In this document: positions 24,700 to 38,977 of the stretch, one piece after another | How the letters are laid out: each line of letters begins with the position of its first letter | Position numbering within the stretch: the first letter of the stretch is position 1 | Assembly (NCBI RefSeq): GCF_029931775.1 | Contig: NC_079312.1 | Coordinates: 11,539,821 to 11,603,820 of the forward strand | DNA from: Euleptes europaea | Taxonomy: Eukaryota; Chordata; Lepidosauria; Squamata; Sphaerodactylidae | Direction: 5' to 3' | Length of the DNA stretch: 64,000 nucleotides | Position numbers and translations under genes: made by a program | Notes under the pieces: model-generated | The model's input: only the letters and a program-made list of their open reading frames with translations | The model's database searches: none | What the model was told of the DNA's origin: nothing

Positions 24700-25390
24700 G
24701 GGGCTGTGAATAGAGGCTGTTCCGCATTTTCGTGTCAGCCTCCCCTACCTGGAGGATTCACCGTTGTGCAGCTCCTTGGCAGCCTCTCCTACCCTGAGGA
24801 CCGGCAGCTGAAGAAGCGGCAGCTTTGCCTTGCGAGGACCTCGCTGAGCCGCGAGCAGCCACGTTCACCCCATCCCCCCAAAAAAGGCATTTTAGGAACG
24901 ACTCTCCCTGGCCCCAGTCGGCTGCCTCTTGCTCGCAGCCTCCCTGGCCAGCCCCCCAAACCCATCCGAGACCGGGCCGCAGCTTCAGACCAGATGCCAA
25001 AACAAAGGGCTCCCCCATTCCCCCCCCCCTCCTGTTTTCTTGCCCGCCCCTTTTCTCCCCACCTCTCCTCTCCGGGGCTGCAACATCTTCTACTCACCCA
25101 GAGCCAAGGAAGGGTGGAGGGAAACGCGCTGGATCCGGCCCCAAAGCAGCAGCAACAGCAGCAGAGTGGCCTCCAGGGGAGGAAAGCGCATGCGCGAGAG
25201 CGCGCGGGGAGTTCATTTCCGGGGTCAGAGCGAGCCCTGGGGAAAGGGGCGGGTCCGAATGCAGCCTCCTTTCTAGGACTCCGGGCTCTGTCCCCTCCCC
25301 TCCCACCAATATCAAAACGCTCCCAGCGGGTGGTTGTTGCCTGTGTTGGAGGAGGTGGTTTGGGTCTGGAAGGGGCAGTGGAAGGTTATT
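24700..25390 (-). promoter_or_regulatory. CpG-rich promoter and first exon of gene 1
   Basis: The block is GC/CpG-rich. It contains a palindromic NRF1-type site GCGCATGCGC (25186-25195) and an ETS-like CCGGAA (minus strand, 25215-25222). A candidate first-exon donor (AATCCTCCAG then GTAGGG) ends at 24749, about 320 bp upstream of the SCAN acceptor. A homologous block lies at 41430-42090 upstream of gene 2. Long open frames across it are GC artefacts. Confidence 0.65.
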
Positions 25391-25639
25391 GTTAACACAG
25401 GCTCATGCGGGTTTTTAAAAAACATAATCTGATAATGTATAACCACCTGCCCAGACTGGGCATTACGCTCTTTAAGATCCTTCTACACAAAGGGAGACGT
25501 TTCTTCTCAAATAAACGCTTTAATGAAAACAGGGCTTTCGCGGGGACACCAATAAAGATGCAATCTCCATTTTTGAAAACTGGAAATATTGTGTTAGATC
25601 TTGTTACCCTACACATTTCCCCCAATGTGTGTGTGTGTT

Positions 25640-25880
25640 AAGTGCCGCAAGTCGCTTCCGACTCATGGCGGCCCTATGAATGAAAGTCCTCCAAAATGTC
25701 CTATCTTTGACAGCCCTGCTCAGATCCTGCAAATCGAAGGCCGTGGCTTCCTTTATTGAGTCAGTCCATCTCTTGTTGGGTCTTCCTCTTTTCCTGCTGC
25801 CCTCAGCTTTTCCTAGCATGGCTGTCTTTTCCAGTGACTCTTGTCCTCTCATGACGTGACCAAAATACGACAGCCTCAAT
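25640..25880 (-). repeat. RTE/BovB LINE 3' fragment
   Basis: Minus-strand translation gives the RTE C-terminus: LSYFGHVMRGQESLEKTAML, then GRPNKRWTDSI and AMSRKRLA. The 3' end runs into an (AC)n tail (TG repeat at 25625-25640 on the plus strand), typical of squamate BovB-like elements. Confidence 0.8.
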
Positions 25881-26993
25881 AGGAATCCAAATTATTTTGG
25901 ATTCCCCAATAGGAATATTTCCCCAATAGGAATCCAAATTAACAACATCGACCCCCATTCCCCTTTTTGTCCTCACAACAACCGTGTAAGGTCGGTTAGG
26001 CTGAGAGACTGCGGGCCCGAGAGGGAAACCCCCCCCTTCCTCAGAGCAACAAGTCCACAGATGAAAATGCTGACCTTAAACTTCTTGGAGGCATTTTCTT
26101 CTCTTTATCTGGGAGCCACAGGGAGGGGCGGGACTGGCAGCTCACCAAGAGAAAAATCCTGTCCAGGAGGCTTAATGGGAAGCTGCTGGTTCTTCTGGCC
26201 TTGATTGGCTAATAATTGTACATATCAAAGGGATTTTGAAGGCATGGTTTAAAAGTCAGCAACCCCTAATCCGGGGGAAGTGGAGGGCTTGTGTATTTGG
26301 GGGGGGGGGGTTCTGTTTCACTATGTCCATCTCCCCCCAAGGTCACCCCACCCAGCCAAAGACAATACCCAGTTTGGAGATATCTTTTTAAAGCACTTTG
26401 AAACCCGGTTTTGCCTTAACCACCCTAAATAATATAAGCCTTCCCTTTGTGCCAGTTTATTGACCAGAAACAACTCCAGGAGGTATTATTTGCTCTACTG
26501 GGAGAACCTAGGCATACCATCACTGCAAATAGAACCCCCATGTGGATCAAATAGCACCCGAGGCTGTTTCAGACTGAGAAACAGCATGGGGAAAGGCCAA
26601 AACCCCTTCGCCCCACACTGTCAACAGGATTTAGCCTGTGCCTGGGATTGCGCTCCAAGGACAGAATGCGCAATGCATATTTGACGTCAGGGACCCAGGG
26701 AGGAGCTGGAGGGGGAGGAGATAACAGGAAGATAGGCCCTTTAGTGCAAAGCAAAGCTCATGCCCCAGCTGAGGATCTTTCTGTTCTCAGAATGTTTGTA
26801 GGGCTTCGCCTGTGAATGAATTATTTGGTGTTCCATTTATTAGCTCTCCTTAATCCCTGCCTTGGATTTAGCAGACAAATAGTCTCCTGTTTACTTGAGT
26901 TAAAGCCTACTTTCCCCAGTGCAATCAAATAGGAGAAGACAGCCAATAAAAGCACAGTAATGTTAGGACAGCTGTTAGGACAGGTGTAGTGCT
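25881..26993. other. Spacer between units 1 and 2
   Basis: It has no counterpart between units 2 and 3. A G-run lies near 26299-26310, and SINE-like debris is visible near 25970. I see no gene. Confidence 0.5.
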
Positions 26994-27205
26994 TAAGAGC
27001 AGTGGACTCTAATCTGGAGAATCAGGTTAAATTGCCCATTCCTCCACATGAAGCTTGCTGGGTTACCTTGGGCTAGTCAGTGTTCTCTCAGAACTCTCTC
27101 AGCCCCACGCAGACGCAGTCAATGGCAAACCACCTCCAAATGTCGCTTGTCTTGAACCCCTATGGGATCACCACAAGTCAGCTGTGATTTGACAACATAT
27201 ATGCT
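26994..27205 (+). repeat. tRNA-derived SINE (squamate type)
   Basis: The head is AGTGCTTAAGAGCAGTGGAC, followed by CCACATGAAGCTTGCTGGG and the tail CATATATGCTGCTG. Only its second half is present at 42284, so the unit 2/3 duplication junction lies inside it. Confidence 0.6.
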
Positions 27206-27779
27206 GCTGCAATCGTCTTGCTTGCGGACTTCCTTGAAGCACCTGGTTGGCCTGCGGACTTCCTTGAAGCACCTGGTTGGCCAATGTGTGAACAGACTGC
27301 TGGACTTGATGGACCTTGGTCCGATCCAGCATGACTTTTCTTAGGTTCTTATGCACCCAGAGTTCTAGGATTACAAAATTCAGAGAAATGCAAACACAAT
27401 TCTATCCAAAGTGTCAACAATACAGAACATAGATTATAAAGGCAGAAGACAGAACAGTAAGGTCAAGGTGATAGACATGATGAATTAACTACAATCCTGT
27501 GAAAACACCCCTCTGAACTGGCTGTAACCTTGTTCAAACAGAAGAAATGTCTAATACTGCCTGGATCGCTTATAGATCGGGTTGACCGGCCATCATGACA
27601 GATGTTGTCAAGATCTTGGGATCTGGGACAGCCCCCGCTTGTCCATCCTGGTTGCTGAAATAATGTAAGGACCACATTAATTATGTCCACAAATCAGTCA
27701 ACCCAAAGAGGTGGTTATCCACCCACTCCTTATAAAGCCAACACTACAGAAAATGTAGGTATGAAGAAGCATACATTAA
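27206..27779 (+). repeat. CR1-like 3' tail, then unrecognised spacer
   Basis: A CR1 3' end (CACCTGGTTGGCCAATGTG near 27265) includes a tandem duplication of about 28-30 bp (near 27230-27285) that is single in unit 3. From 27346 to 27655 nothing is recognised. From 27656 the sequence parallels 30442 onward, an older internal duplication. Confidence 0.5.
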
Positions 27780-28200
27780 ACTGGTTGGAATAATTCCTCA
27801 TGGATCGGACTCAAAGAGGTACCTTTGGAGAGCACTTACCAGTGCAGGACAGATCCTGTGGGGTACCACAGGGTGCAATCCTATTCCCCGTGCCTTTCAG
27901 TCTCTATTGTAAAGCCCTTCAGACAAATCATTTATAGTTTTGGAGTTGACTGTCAGCAATATGCTGAGGATACCCAGCTCTATACATCCTTATCCAAATT
28001 ACCTGGGAATGAGGTAGAAATCCTGAATTGCTGTCAGGCTGCTGTGGTTAACCAGTTAAAAGTGAACTGATTGAAACTAAAGCCTGAAAAGCCTGAGGTA
28101 ATGCTGGCTGGGAAGGCACAAATCTTGAAGGATATGTGTTCCTCACTTTTCACCGAGTTCAGCTAATGCTTGCTGACTAGAGAAGCAAGTGAAAGCAGGT
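27780..28200 (+). repeat. CR1/L2-group LINE reverse-transcriptase fragment
   Basis: Translation shows a degenerate RT box (FGVDCQQYAEDTQLYTSL) and the following VVNQLKVN...EVMLAGKA region, as in L2/CR1-group elements. Stops are frequent. Confidence 0.65.
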
Positions 28201-28204
28201 GCAA

Positions 28205-28440
28205 TAAATGCTGTTTTTTCTGCTGTTCACCTTCCCTGCCTCTTGGCACCCAGACTCTTGCTTATCTATACAGCTTTATCCTAACTACTGTGAATACTAC
28301 TAAGCGTAACTTTATGCAGAATACATTTGGCACATAGTGTAGCAAGTTAGGCTAAGATGGGATATGGGGGAAAGAGGCTGACATGTCACAAAGGTCAGAC
28401 TGCAGACTATTAATCTCTGAGGAGGTAAGAGATGGGGCAA
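28205..28440 (-). repeat. Unclassified repeat, possibly part of an old LTR
   Basis: Shares most of its length with 31330-31560 and recurs at 43400-43620. The family is uncertain. Confidence 0.3.
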
Positions 28441-28619
28441 AAAATCCCAGCTTCATATATACACTGATGGGATCTGTGCTGGCAGTGACAGACCTGGAAA
28501 AGGATCTTGGGGCGGTAGTGGATCAGTATGTAAAGATACTCTTTTGTAATTTTTGTATTTTGTTTTTTTACTGTATTGTTTTGTTTTATAAAAATTAATA
28601 AAAATTTGTTAAAAAAACC

Positions 28620-29139
28620 CAGTGTGCGGCTGCTGTAAAAAAGGCAAATTCCATGCTGGCCATAATTAGACGAGGAATAGAGAATAAAACTGCTGATATC
28701 ATACTGCCCTTGTACAAATCTACGGTGAGACCACACTTGGAATACTGTGTACAGTTCTGGTCACCACACCTAAAAAAGGATATTACAGAGCATGAGAAGG
28801 TGCAGAAAAGAGAAACCAAAATGATTAGGGGACTAGAGCAACTGCCCTATGAGGAGCGGTTAAGACGCTTAGGGCTGTTTAGCTTGGAAAGAAGGCGGCC
28901 ACCAGGATGTGGTGATGGCTGCCAGCTTGGAGGGCTTTAAGAGGGGAGTGGACATATTCATGGAGGAAAGGGGTATTCATGGCTATTAGTTAGAATGGAT
29001 TCTAGTCATGCTGCATACCTATTCTCTCTAGTATCAGAGGAGCATGCCTATTATATTGGGTGCGGTGGAACACATCAGGACGGTGCTGCTGCAGTCATCT
29101 TGTTTGGGGGCTTCCTAGAGGCACCTGGTTGGCCACTGT
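28620..29139 (+). repeat. CR1 LINE 3' end
   Basis: Translation gives the CR1 ORF2 C-terminus: KSTVRPHLEYCVQFWSPHLK, then MIRGLEQLPYEERLRRLGLF. The usual CR1 3' UTR follows (CACCTGGTTGGCCACTGTG). It is interrupted at 29155 by an L1. Confidence 0.85.
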
Positions 29140-29155
29140 GTGAACAGACTGCTGG

Positions 29156-30430
29156 ATGTTTTTTTTAAAAAAAACTATTTTTATTATTTTTTATAATCTT
29201 AAATGTAAATCATTTCAACAGTGTTAGAATTTGCCAATAGTAAAGAAAAAACAAGAAAAAAGATATTTCATTTCATTATTAAAGGTTTGTTTTCATTATT
29301 AAGTTAGATCTAAAACAAAAAAAATAAAAATAAAAACTTCCCCTTCATCTTCCTCCATCTTGTTATGAACTTAATAGCTCTTCTGTATTACAAATTCTAA
29401 TCCTAATATTATATTATACAATTAGATATAATAGTTATAACTGACAAGAATTATGTATAACAGTCAAAAGATTACTTTAAATTGAAAACATAGTTGATAT
29501 ATTGAATTATTTTAATATCTTAGAAAAGAAAAAAGGATTATTAGATCAATGAATAGCCTTTAAGATCCCCCAATTGCAGTTCAATGTCACAGTAAACCCT
29601 CCATGCCTCCCATTCACCCATAAATTGTACATTGTCTTTTTGTGTTATCATTGCCGTACGTTTTGCCATTTTCGCCATTTCAAACATCTTTTGTATCCAG
29701 TCTTTTTTGTCTGGAATTTCTTTCATGTTCCATTTAGCTGCATATATTAATCTCGCAGCTGTGGTGGCATATATTAAAAATGATCTTTGAGATATAATAG
29801 AGTCAAGTATCATACTTAGTAACATCATTTCAGGTGTTTTAGGTACATTGTTTTGTATAATTAATCTTATTTCATTGTAAATCATGTCCCAAAAGCCTTT
29901 TGCTTTATCACATGTCCACCACATATGATGAAATGAACCTATTTCTTTATTGCATTTCCAACATTTTGGGGACATCGATTTATAAGCCACTGCCAGTTTT
30001 TTTGGAGTCAAATACCATCTGCACATCATTTTATAAATATTTTCCCTTAATGATTGAGAATGTATGAGTTTCGTATCTCGTGACCAAAGTCTTTCCCACT
30101 TGTTTAATGGTATATCATGTTCCAACATCTGTGCCCAGCTGATCATAGTGGGTTTTATTTGTTCTTGTTCACAATAAAGTTGTAACAGTAATTTGTACAT
30201 TTTGGATATTAAATGGTCATTTGTATCCAATAAAAACTTTTGAAAAGTTGATTTATTTTTTGCAAATCCTGTTTTCAAATCCTGAACCCAGGTCAGACAA
30301 TCCTTAACTTCGTCATAGTTTTTCAATAAACATTTATTGTAATCCCACTTTAAAAGATCATGGTATGTGACAAATTGAGCTGGTCTCAGTGGTCGTAATG
30401 ACAGCATTTCTTGCAATGAAACCCATAATG
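29156..30430 (-). repeat. 5'-truncated L1 LINE (ORF2 C-terminus)
   Basis: Minus-strand frame 29541-30416 (291 aa) is the L1 ORF2 C-terminal region, including the cysteine motif CWKCNKEIGSFHHMWWTC. A 3' UTR and T-rich (poly-A complement) end at 29156. The 16-bp target duplication GTGAACAGACTGCTGG lies at 29140-29155 and 30431-30446. It was inserted in the CR1 tail before units 2 and 3 separated. Confidence 0.88.
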
Positions 30431-30446
30431 GTGAACAGACTGCTGG

Positions 30447-31085
30447 TTGCTGAAATCATGTAAGGACCACATCACTAATCAGTCAGCCCACTCCTTATCC
30501 ACCCACTCCTTAAAAAGCCAACACTACAGGAAAATGTAGGTATGAAGTAGTGTACATTAAACTGGTTGGAATAATTCCTTATGGATCGGATCAAAGGGGT
30601 ACCTTTGGAGAGCACTTACCACTGTGGGACAGATCCTGTGGGGTGCCACAGGGTACAATCCTATTCCCCACGCCTTTCAGTCTCTATGTAAAGCCCTTCA
30701 GCCAAATCATTTGTAGTTTTGGGGTTGATTGTCAGCAATATGCTGAGGATACCCAGCTCTATACATCCTTATTCACAGGGTTGCTGTGGTTAACCGGTTA
30801 AAAGTGAACCGATCGAAACTAAAGACTGAAAAGGATGAGGTAATGCTGGCTGGGAAGGCAGAGATCCTGAAGGACATTGTGTTCCCCACTTTTCACAGAG
30901 TTCAGCTGACACTCGCTGACTCAGTTAACAGCCTTCTCCTGCTGGAGAAGCAAGTGAAAGTAGGTGCGATAAATGCTTTCTTTCCCCCTAGTTTAGCTTG
31001 GAAGATGGCCCCCAACCTTGATTCAGCTGATCGGGCCACGAGGAACCATGCCACGGTGACAGCGAGACGAGACTACTGCTGATGC
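30447..31085 (+). repeat. CR1/L2-group LINE RT fragment
   Basis: It holds the same RT box as 27780-28200 (FGVDCQQYAEDTQLY) and extends to an L2-like stretch ending ARRDYC. It is degenerate. Confidence 0.6.
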
Positions 31086-31109
31086 AGAAAAACAATTTTA
31101 GGGTTCAGC

Positions 31110-31545
31110 TAAAGGGGTCTGATATGAGCAACCGGACTAAGACACAGAAGTAAGCTCTTTATTAACTAACAATACCGATCATAATCAAGGAGAGTACCTG
31201 TTCTCAGCCGAGTCCAAGATACGAACACCCTCCTTCGTCTGAACAAAGCATATATTGACATCATCAGTGCATTAATATAGGAAGTTACAATTAAGCAAGG
31301 CAGTATCATGCTTCCAATGAACAATCAGCAATTTTTCTGCTGTTCATCTTCCCTGCCCGTTGGCACCCAGACTCTTGCTTACCTATACAGCTTTCTCCTA
31401 ACTACTGTGAATACTACTAAGCGTAACTTTATGCAGAATACATTTGGCACACAGCGTAGCAAGTTAGGCTAAGATGGGATATGGGGGAAAGAGACTGACG
31501 TGTCATAAAGGTCAAAATGCAGACTATTAATCTCTGAGGAGATAA
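31110..31545 (-). repeat. Possible solo LTR fossil
   Basis: On the minus strand the sequence has AATAAAGAGCTTACTT followed by a short R/U5-like end (CATATCAGA) and interrupts the LINE debris. This resembles an old LTR. No internal genes are present and the family is unknown. The same copy is at about 48140-48575. Confidence 0.35.
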
Positions 31546-31689
31546 GAGATGGGGTAAAATAAACCAGATCAGCCTGCCTTCTACTTAAGGGGGACACTGA
31601 AGAAATACCATGAAGCTAAGAACTCACACAACGAGGATTAAATGATTTCAGAACTTGAGGAATTATATTTTTTGCCATCCCTGAAATGC

Positions 31690-32200
31690 ATTTTACATTC
31701 GTCTCCCTTCAGAATCAACACAGAGACTGCAATTGGTGCAGAACCCCTGGCTTGATTATTCACAGGAGCTAGACAGAGACTACATATTACGCCCATTCTT
31801 CAGTTGGTCCATTGATTGCCCATCAGTTACCAGGCTCAGTTTAAGGTATTGGCTATCACCATAAGTCGGCTGCGACTTGACGGCACTTTACACACACACC
31901 ACATACAAAGCCCTTTGTTGTCTTCGTTCCTCATATCTGCAGGACTGCCTCTTCCCCATGCACCACGACAACAACTTTGCTGATCTCAGCAGAGCATCCT
32001 ACAGCTGCCACACTGCAAATGGCAGTCAACAACTGCTCATACACGTGCCTTCTGTTTTGGGGGCCCCTTATGGAACGGCCTGTCTGAGGAAGTCTGGAAG
32101 GCTCCCACTTTCCTGGCCTTCCGCGAATTATGCAGATCTAAATAATTCAGGAGGGCTTGTCTGCACTGATGATAGGGCTGTAGTGGAACCGTACTGGAAG
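31690..32200 (+). repeat. L2-like LINE C-terminal debris with an inserted BovB-type tail
   Basis: A degenerate LQLVQN and YKALCCLRSSYLQD stretch is typical of the L2 C-terminus. A BovB-type tail (AAGTCGGCTGCGACTTGACG, then CACACACAC) interrupts it near 31860-31900. Confidence 0.55.
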
Positions 32201-32715
32201 CCAGCCTGACTGCCTTCTTCCTGACCCTGCTCTGCAAGAGGAGCCAGAGAGATTCCCCTTGTGGAGCTTCCCAGCCTGTGAGAGCTTCTCTTCCCCCCTC
32301 CCCCACTCCTTACCCGTCCAGTCCAACTTCTCGAGCCTCAATCCTCCAGCTCTCCTGCAATCTCCCAAAAAGATGAAATTGGAGGACTTCAGTATTTCTC
32401 TCCTCTTTTTTGTAGCCTCTCTAGGAACCGTGTCTCTGTCTGCCTATTAACCCTTTACAAAGCTCTTGTGCACAGAGAGGACAAAAAGGACTATTCTGAT
32501 GACCATTTTTTCCAAATTAAGGAAAAGATTAAATGTGCCCTTTAAGGCCCAACCTGGCAAAGAAAATCTATTCTCTAGTCCCAGAGGTGTAAAGTCTGGC
32601 TGTTACTGCTCAGCGGGGCTGGCAAGGCACTCTCTTCATGCTCAGATGCATTGTCAGCCAATGGAAAGCTAGGCAGAATACAAAACGGAATAAAACATTG
32701 AACACATTAACACGC

Positions 32716-32902
32716 TTCTACTGAATCAGACCCTTGGTCCATCAAAGTCAGTATTGTCTACTCAGACTGGCAGTGGCTCTCCAGGGTCTCAAGCAGAGGT
32801 CTTTCACATCACCTACCTGTTAACTGGAGGAGATGGGGATTGAACCTGGGGCCTTCAGCAAGCCAAGCAGATGCTCTACCACTGCGCCACAAATCAGCCC
32901 CG
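32716..32902 (-). repeat. tRNA-derived SINE, unit 2 copy
   Basis: Orthologous to the SINE at 10296-10478, with the same A and B boxes. Confidence 0.7.
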
Positions 32903-33227
32903 CAAGGTCAGTGAACAATCAGCCAATGCTTAGAAAAGACTGAGCTGTCCAGACAATAGATGTCAACACTTGAGCTAAGGCATAAATGTCTCAGCAACCC
33001 CGTAATGGCAACCAACAACTTACCCGAACAACATTCATTATATTTTAGAAACTTCCAAACTGACCTCATATTATTTTGGAAATGGTACCCATTCACTATT
33101 AGTTTTTCTCTTATAAATGGGAGGTTTCTACAACTCTCCTACACCAATGAAAAACTGAGAAATATTTCTACAATAACCAAAAACTGATATTTTGGCACAA
33201 AACCAATGTAACACATATCATTTACCA

Positions 33228-33492
33228 GGGACCAGGCCTTTTCTGGCTCTTTGGGCTGGGCTCCCTGATGAAATTGAGGGAGGTCCCTTCATGGAGATCT
33301 TCTACTGCAAGGCCTGCTTGTTTGCCAAAGTAGGTGCCTTTTGAAAGAGCAAGGGACAGAGAGGTTTGCCATTTCATTTTTTATTTTAACTGAGATGTTT
33401 TAATTATTAAATATTGTTTAACTATTATTGCAAGCCACCTTGAACCACAAGAAATAGTGGAATATAAAAGTTCTAAATAAATAAATAAGGAC
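33228..33492 (+). repeat. L2-like LINE 3' end, unit 2 copy
   Basis: Same element as at 10930-11192, with an AAATAAATAAATAA tail. Confidence 0.6.
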
Positions 33493-34589
33493 GTCTTGAG
33501 ATTTGCGCACCTACCAAACAAATCTCTTCCAAAATCCCCCTTCCCCCCTACACACAAATGTATAATTGTTACAACTATCTTGCAAGACATGTTAGTCTGA
33601 AAATGTCACTGTCTAAAGGACATCCAAAGAACTCCCAGGCCTACTGTGGATTTGAACTCAGATCATAAGCCAACACTCTAGCTTCTGAACTTAAGTGGCT
33701 CACATTTTGAATGTTAGCAACACAGGTCAGATTCACTCATGGGGATCAGTTGTGGCTGGAGGAGCCCGTATCAAGCGTCTGTAAGAGGATTTCTGCCTTA
33801 CAGCTTTTTACCCAATTTTAAAGAGACATGCCAACCTAACATTTGAAACATTTAGTGAAGCCCAGCTCATAAAACCCACACAAAGCACAGAAAACACATG
33901 ATGTGAATTACCTGACAAAAATAACAACCCGTTTAAAGAGTTAGAATTCTTTCTTAACCGAGTTTTATTTTATCTGATAAACAATTATGGGTGGCCTTCT
34001 GCCTGGAGGAAAAACATATGCTGTCCCTTTAACAGAGGGTTTATATTTACCTCTTCAGTATCTCTTCTACTACCCATGTCCACACACTAAGCTTCTGAAT
34101 AGGGGCAGGATAGTTCTTTCCCTCCCGGTCTGTTAGCAACTCTAATGCAGATACCTTTCCAAAATAAAGTGGTGAGAGGAAAGGAGAATTTTCTTACTCT
34201 GCTCCATAAAGGTACGATCTCAATGGAGGAATATAAGGAGGACTGTGAGGAGTCAAGATGTGAGGAGTAAGCCTTGACCCAGGGCTTATTCCAGGTCATT
34301 TCCTGCTCATGGAGTCTGAAGGGGTGGGTTCAGAGCAGAGGAGGGAATCTTACTTCTGCCTCCTGATTTTCTCTAACAGAATCTGGGGGTGGGTGGGGAG
34401 GAAAACTGGGATTGGAGAATTAGTGTTACACAATGTTCACTTGCCAACTCCAAGGATACCTGCCCATTTCCACAAGACTGAATTTGATGGGGAGGTCTGA
34501 CCTCTCTAAACTGACGGAGTTGTTGGGTTCGGGGACAGAACCTTTTCTTTTTAACCCAAATTAATCCTGCTGTCAGAACTCTTTGGCCT
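33493..34589 (-). other. Probable 3' UTR and downstream spacer of gene 2
   Basis: Homologous to 11193-12302. A minus-strand AATAAA-like signal lies in the T-rich stretch near 33960. No coding region is seen. Confidence 0.4.
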
Positions 34590-36595
34590 TCACAGCTGTG
34601 AGGCCCCTTGGTGGGTTCTTAGATGCTGTTGAAGATTGCTGCTCTGATTGAATTTCTTTCCACACTCTGAGCACTGAAATGATTTCTCTCCTGTATGGGT
34701 TCTTTGATGCTGCTGAAGAGTGTCACTTCGACTGAATCTCTTTCCACAGTCTGAGCAGTCAAAAGGTTTCTCCCCTGTGTGGGTTCTTAGATGAATTTGA
34801 AGACTGGAACTTGTAGTGAATTTCTTTCCACACTCTGGGCATTCAAAAGGTTTCTCTCCTGTGTGGGTTCTTAGATGCTTTTGAAGACTGGAACTTGAGG
34901 TGAGTTTCTTTCCACACTCTGGGCATTCAAAAGGTTTCTCCCCTGTGTGAGTTCTTAGATGAATTTGAAGACCGGAACTTGTAGTGAATTTCTTTCCACA
35001 CTCTGGGCATTCAAAAGGTTTCTCCCCTGTGTGGGTCCTTAGATGTACGTGAAAAGTGCCACTCTGACTGAATCTCTTTCCACATTCTGAGCATTTAAAA
35101 GGTTTCTCCCCTGTGTGGGTCCTTAGATGCATTTGAAAACTGGAACTTGTAGTGAATTTCTTTCCACATTCTGAGCACTGAAAAAGTTTCTCACCTGCGT
35201 GGGTTCTTAGATGCTGTTGAAGATTGCTGCTCTGATTGAATTTCTTTCCACACTCTGAGCACTGAAATGATTTCTCTCCTGTATGGGTTCTTTGATGCTG
35301 CTGAAGAGTGTCACTTCGACTGAATCTCTTTCCACAGTCTGAGCAGTCAAAAGGTTTCTCCCCTGTGTGGGTTCTTAGATGAATTTGAAGACTGGAACTT
35401 GTAGAGAATTTCTTTCCACACTCTGGGCATTCAAAAGGTTTCTCTCCTGTGTGGGTTCTTAGATGCTTTTGAAGACTGGAACTTGAGGTGAGTTTCTTTC
35501 CACACTCTGGGCATTCAAAAGGTTTCTCCCCTGTGTGAGTTCTTAGATGAATTTGAAGACCGGAACTTGTAGTGAATTTCTTTCCACACTCTGGGCATTC
35601 AAAAGGTTTCTCACCTGTGTGGGTTCTTAGATGCCGTTGAAGACTGCGATTGCAACGGAACTTCTTTCCACACTCTGAGCATTCAAAAGGTTCCTGCTCT
35701 ATGTGTGTTCTTTGATGCTTTCTAAGATTGCCACACATAGTAAATTTCTTTCCACACTCTAAGCATTCAAACGGTTTCTCCCCAGAGTGGGTTCTTTGAT
35801 GAATTTGAAGACTGCCACACTCAGTGAATTTCTTTCCACACTCTATGCATTCAAAAGGTTTTTCCCCTGTGTGGGTTCTTTGATGCTTTTGAAGATCGCC
35901 ACGTGAACGGAATCTCTTTCCACATTCTGAGCATTCAAACTGTTTCTTTCCTGTGTGGATTCCTTGATGGTGTAGAAGATTGATCCTAAAACCAAATTTC
36001 TTTCCACATACTGAGCATTCAAAAGGTTTCTCCCCTTTGTGGATTATTTGATGCTGTAGAAGATTGCTCCTTGAACCAAATTTCTTTCCACATACTGAGC
36101 ATTCAAAAGGTTTCTCCCCTGTGTGGATTATTTGATGCTGTAGAAGATTGCTCCTCGAACCAAATTTCTTTCCACATACTGAGCATTCAAAACGTTTCTC
36201 CCCTGTGTGGATTATTTGATGCCGTAGAAGATTGCTCCTCGAACCAAATCTCTTTCCACACTCTGAGCATTCATAGGGTTTTTCCTCTGTGTGTATTCTT
36301 TTGTGTACAGGTCTTTCCACTGTGCATTCACTAATTGATATTATATTCGGTTTGATCAGAGAAGCACAGAGGCCTTCATTCCTTCTTATTTTGGTTGTCT
36401 TCTCTTCTTGGACTGGGATTTCACAGAAGCCCCCTCCATAGCAAGGAATGGGTTTATCCTTTGTCTTCTCTACGTGGCTTCCCTCCTCCCTCTCTGGTTC
36501 ATCTCCGTCCCTGAAGCTGCCTTTGGCCTTTTCATGCTTGACTTTTTCCAAAGAGAACCCCTGGAATTTCCCATGTGTTTTCTCTGCATTTCCTG
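34590..36595 (-). CDS. Gene 2 terminal exon: 20 C2H2 zinc fingers
   Basis: Organised as in gene 1: acceptor ATTGCAG near 36595, a spacer of about 110 residues, then 20 consecutive CxxCx12HxxxH fingers, with the stop at 34590. Fingers 9-13 and 16-20 are near-identical five-finger blocks separated by two fingers, so the array grew by internal duplication. Finger 7 has the same IEQE linker as the paralogs. Fingers 3 and 4 end in HKGEK and HTGKK. Contact residues (-1,2,3,6) of the repeated block read TSGI, SSSK, TSSI, RDTQ, QSNQ. It presumably encodes a nuclear DNA-binding repressor. The target is unknown. Confidence 0.93.
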
Positions 36596-38405
<1,810 letters not shown>

Positions 38406-38620
38406 CTGTGAGGGAAACAAATAGGCAGGAAGCATGTTAGCCTCAACTTCCTATTCTGTTTGCTTGAGGGAATCTGGCTTCACGCAACCCGGGTTCCTAG
38501 GGTTGTGAAACTTTGCCCTGTGTACACTCAAGAAATGTGTCCTTCCTCTCCTGTCCTAAACCTTCTACTCAGCTGCTTCACAATGGGCCCCAGACCCTTC
38601 CTGGCACAAGGCATGCTTAC

Positions 38621-38735
38621 CAGGTGAGAGGGCATCTTGGGCACACACCTGGACCTGCACTCTCTGCCCGTCCTCTGATGAAGCTCTTTCCGCCTCAGAG
38701 AAGTTAGCTTCCATCTTCACAGAGGGTCGCCACAT
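38621..38735 (-). CDS. Gene 2 post-SCAN exon
   Basis: The exon is 115 bp, open, phase 0 to 1. The intron to the linker exon is short because the block seen at 16.4-17.9 kb in unit 1 is missing here (junction near 38536). Confidence 0.75.
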
Positions 38736-38977
38736 CTGAAACAGCAGCGAGTGTGATGGGTTACAGAAGGAACAGAACAGGCTGAGGAGATGGATCCTGC
38801 CCCACTCTCAGACTCCTCACCCTTGCTATGACCAGCCAAGCTGCTCCAGCCTCAGTGGTAAGACCTAAGGGCATGTTTTCTACCAACCCTGGTCAAGTAT
38901 CTAAAATACCTGGCAGGGAGGTCTTAGGCTAAGGTCAGTTATCGCTGCTAGAATGGACTGACTGAGGACCCCCTCAC

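Noticed and set aside
24700-25420. Long frames on both strands (also 41454-42386)
   Set aside because: The CpG-island promoter lacks stops because of base composition. No conserved frame is seen between the two copies.
29541-30416. Host protein-coding gene of 291 aa
   Set aside because: It matches the L1 ORF2 C-terminus, with poly-A-type tail and target duplication.
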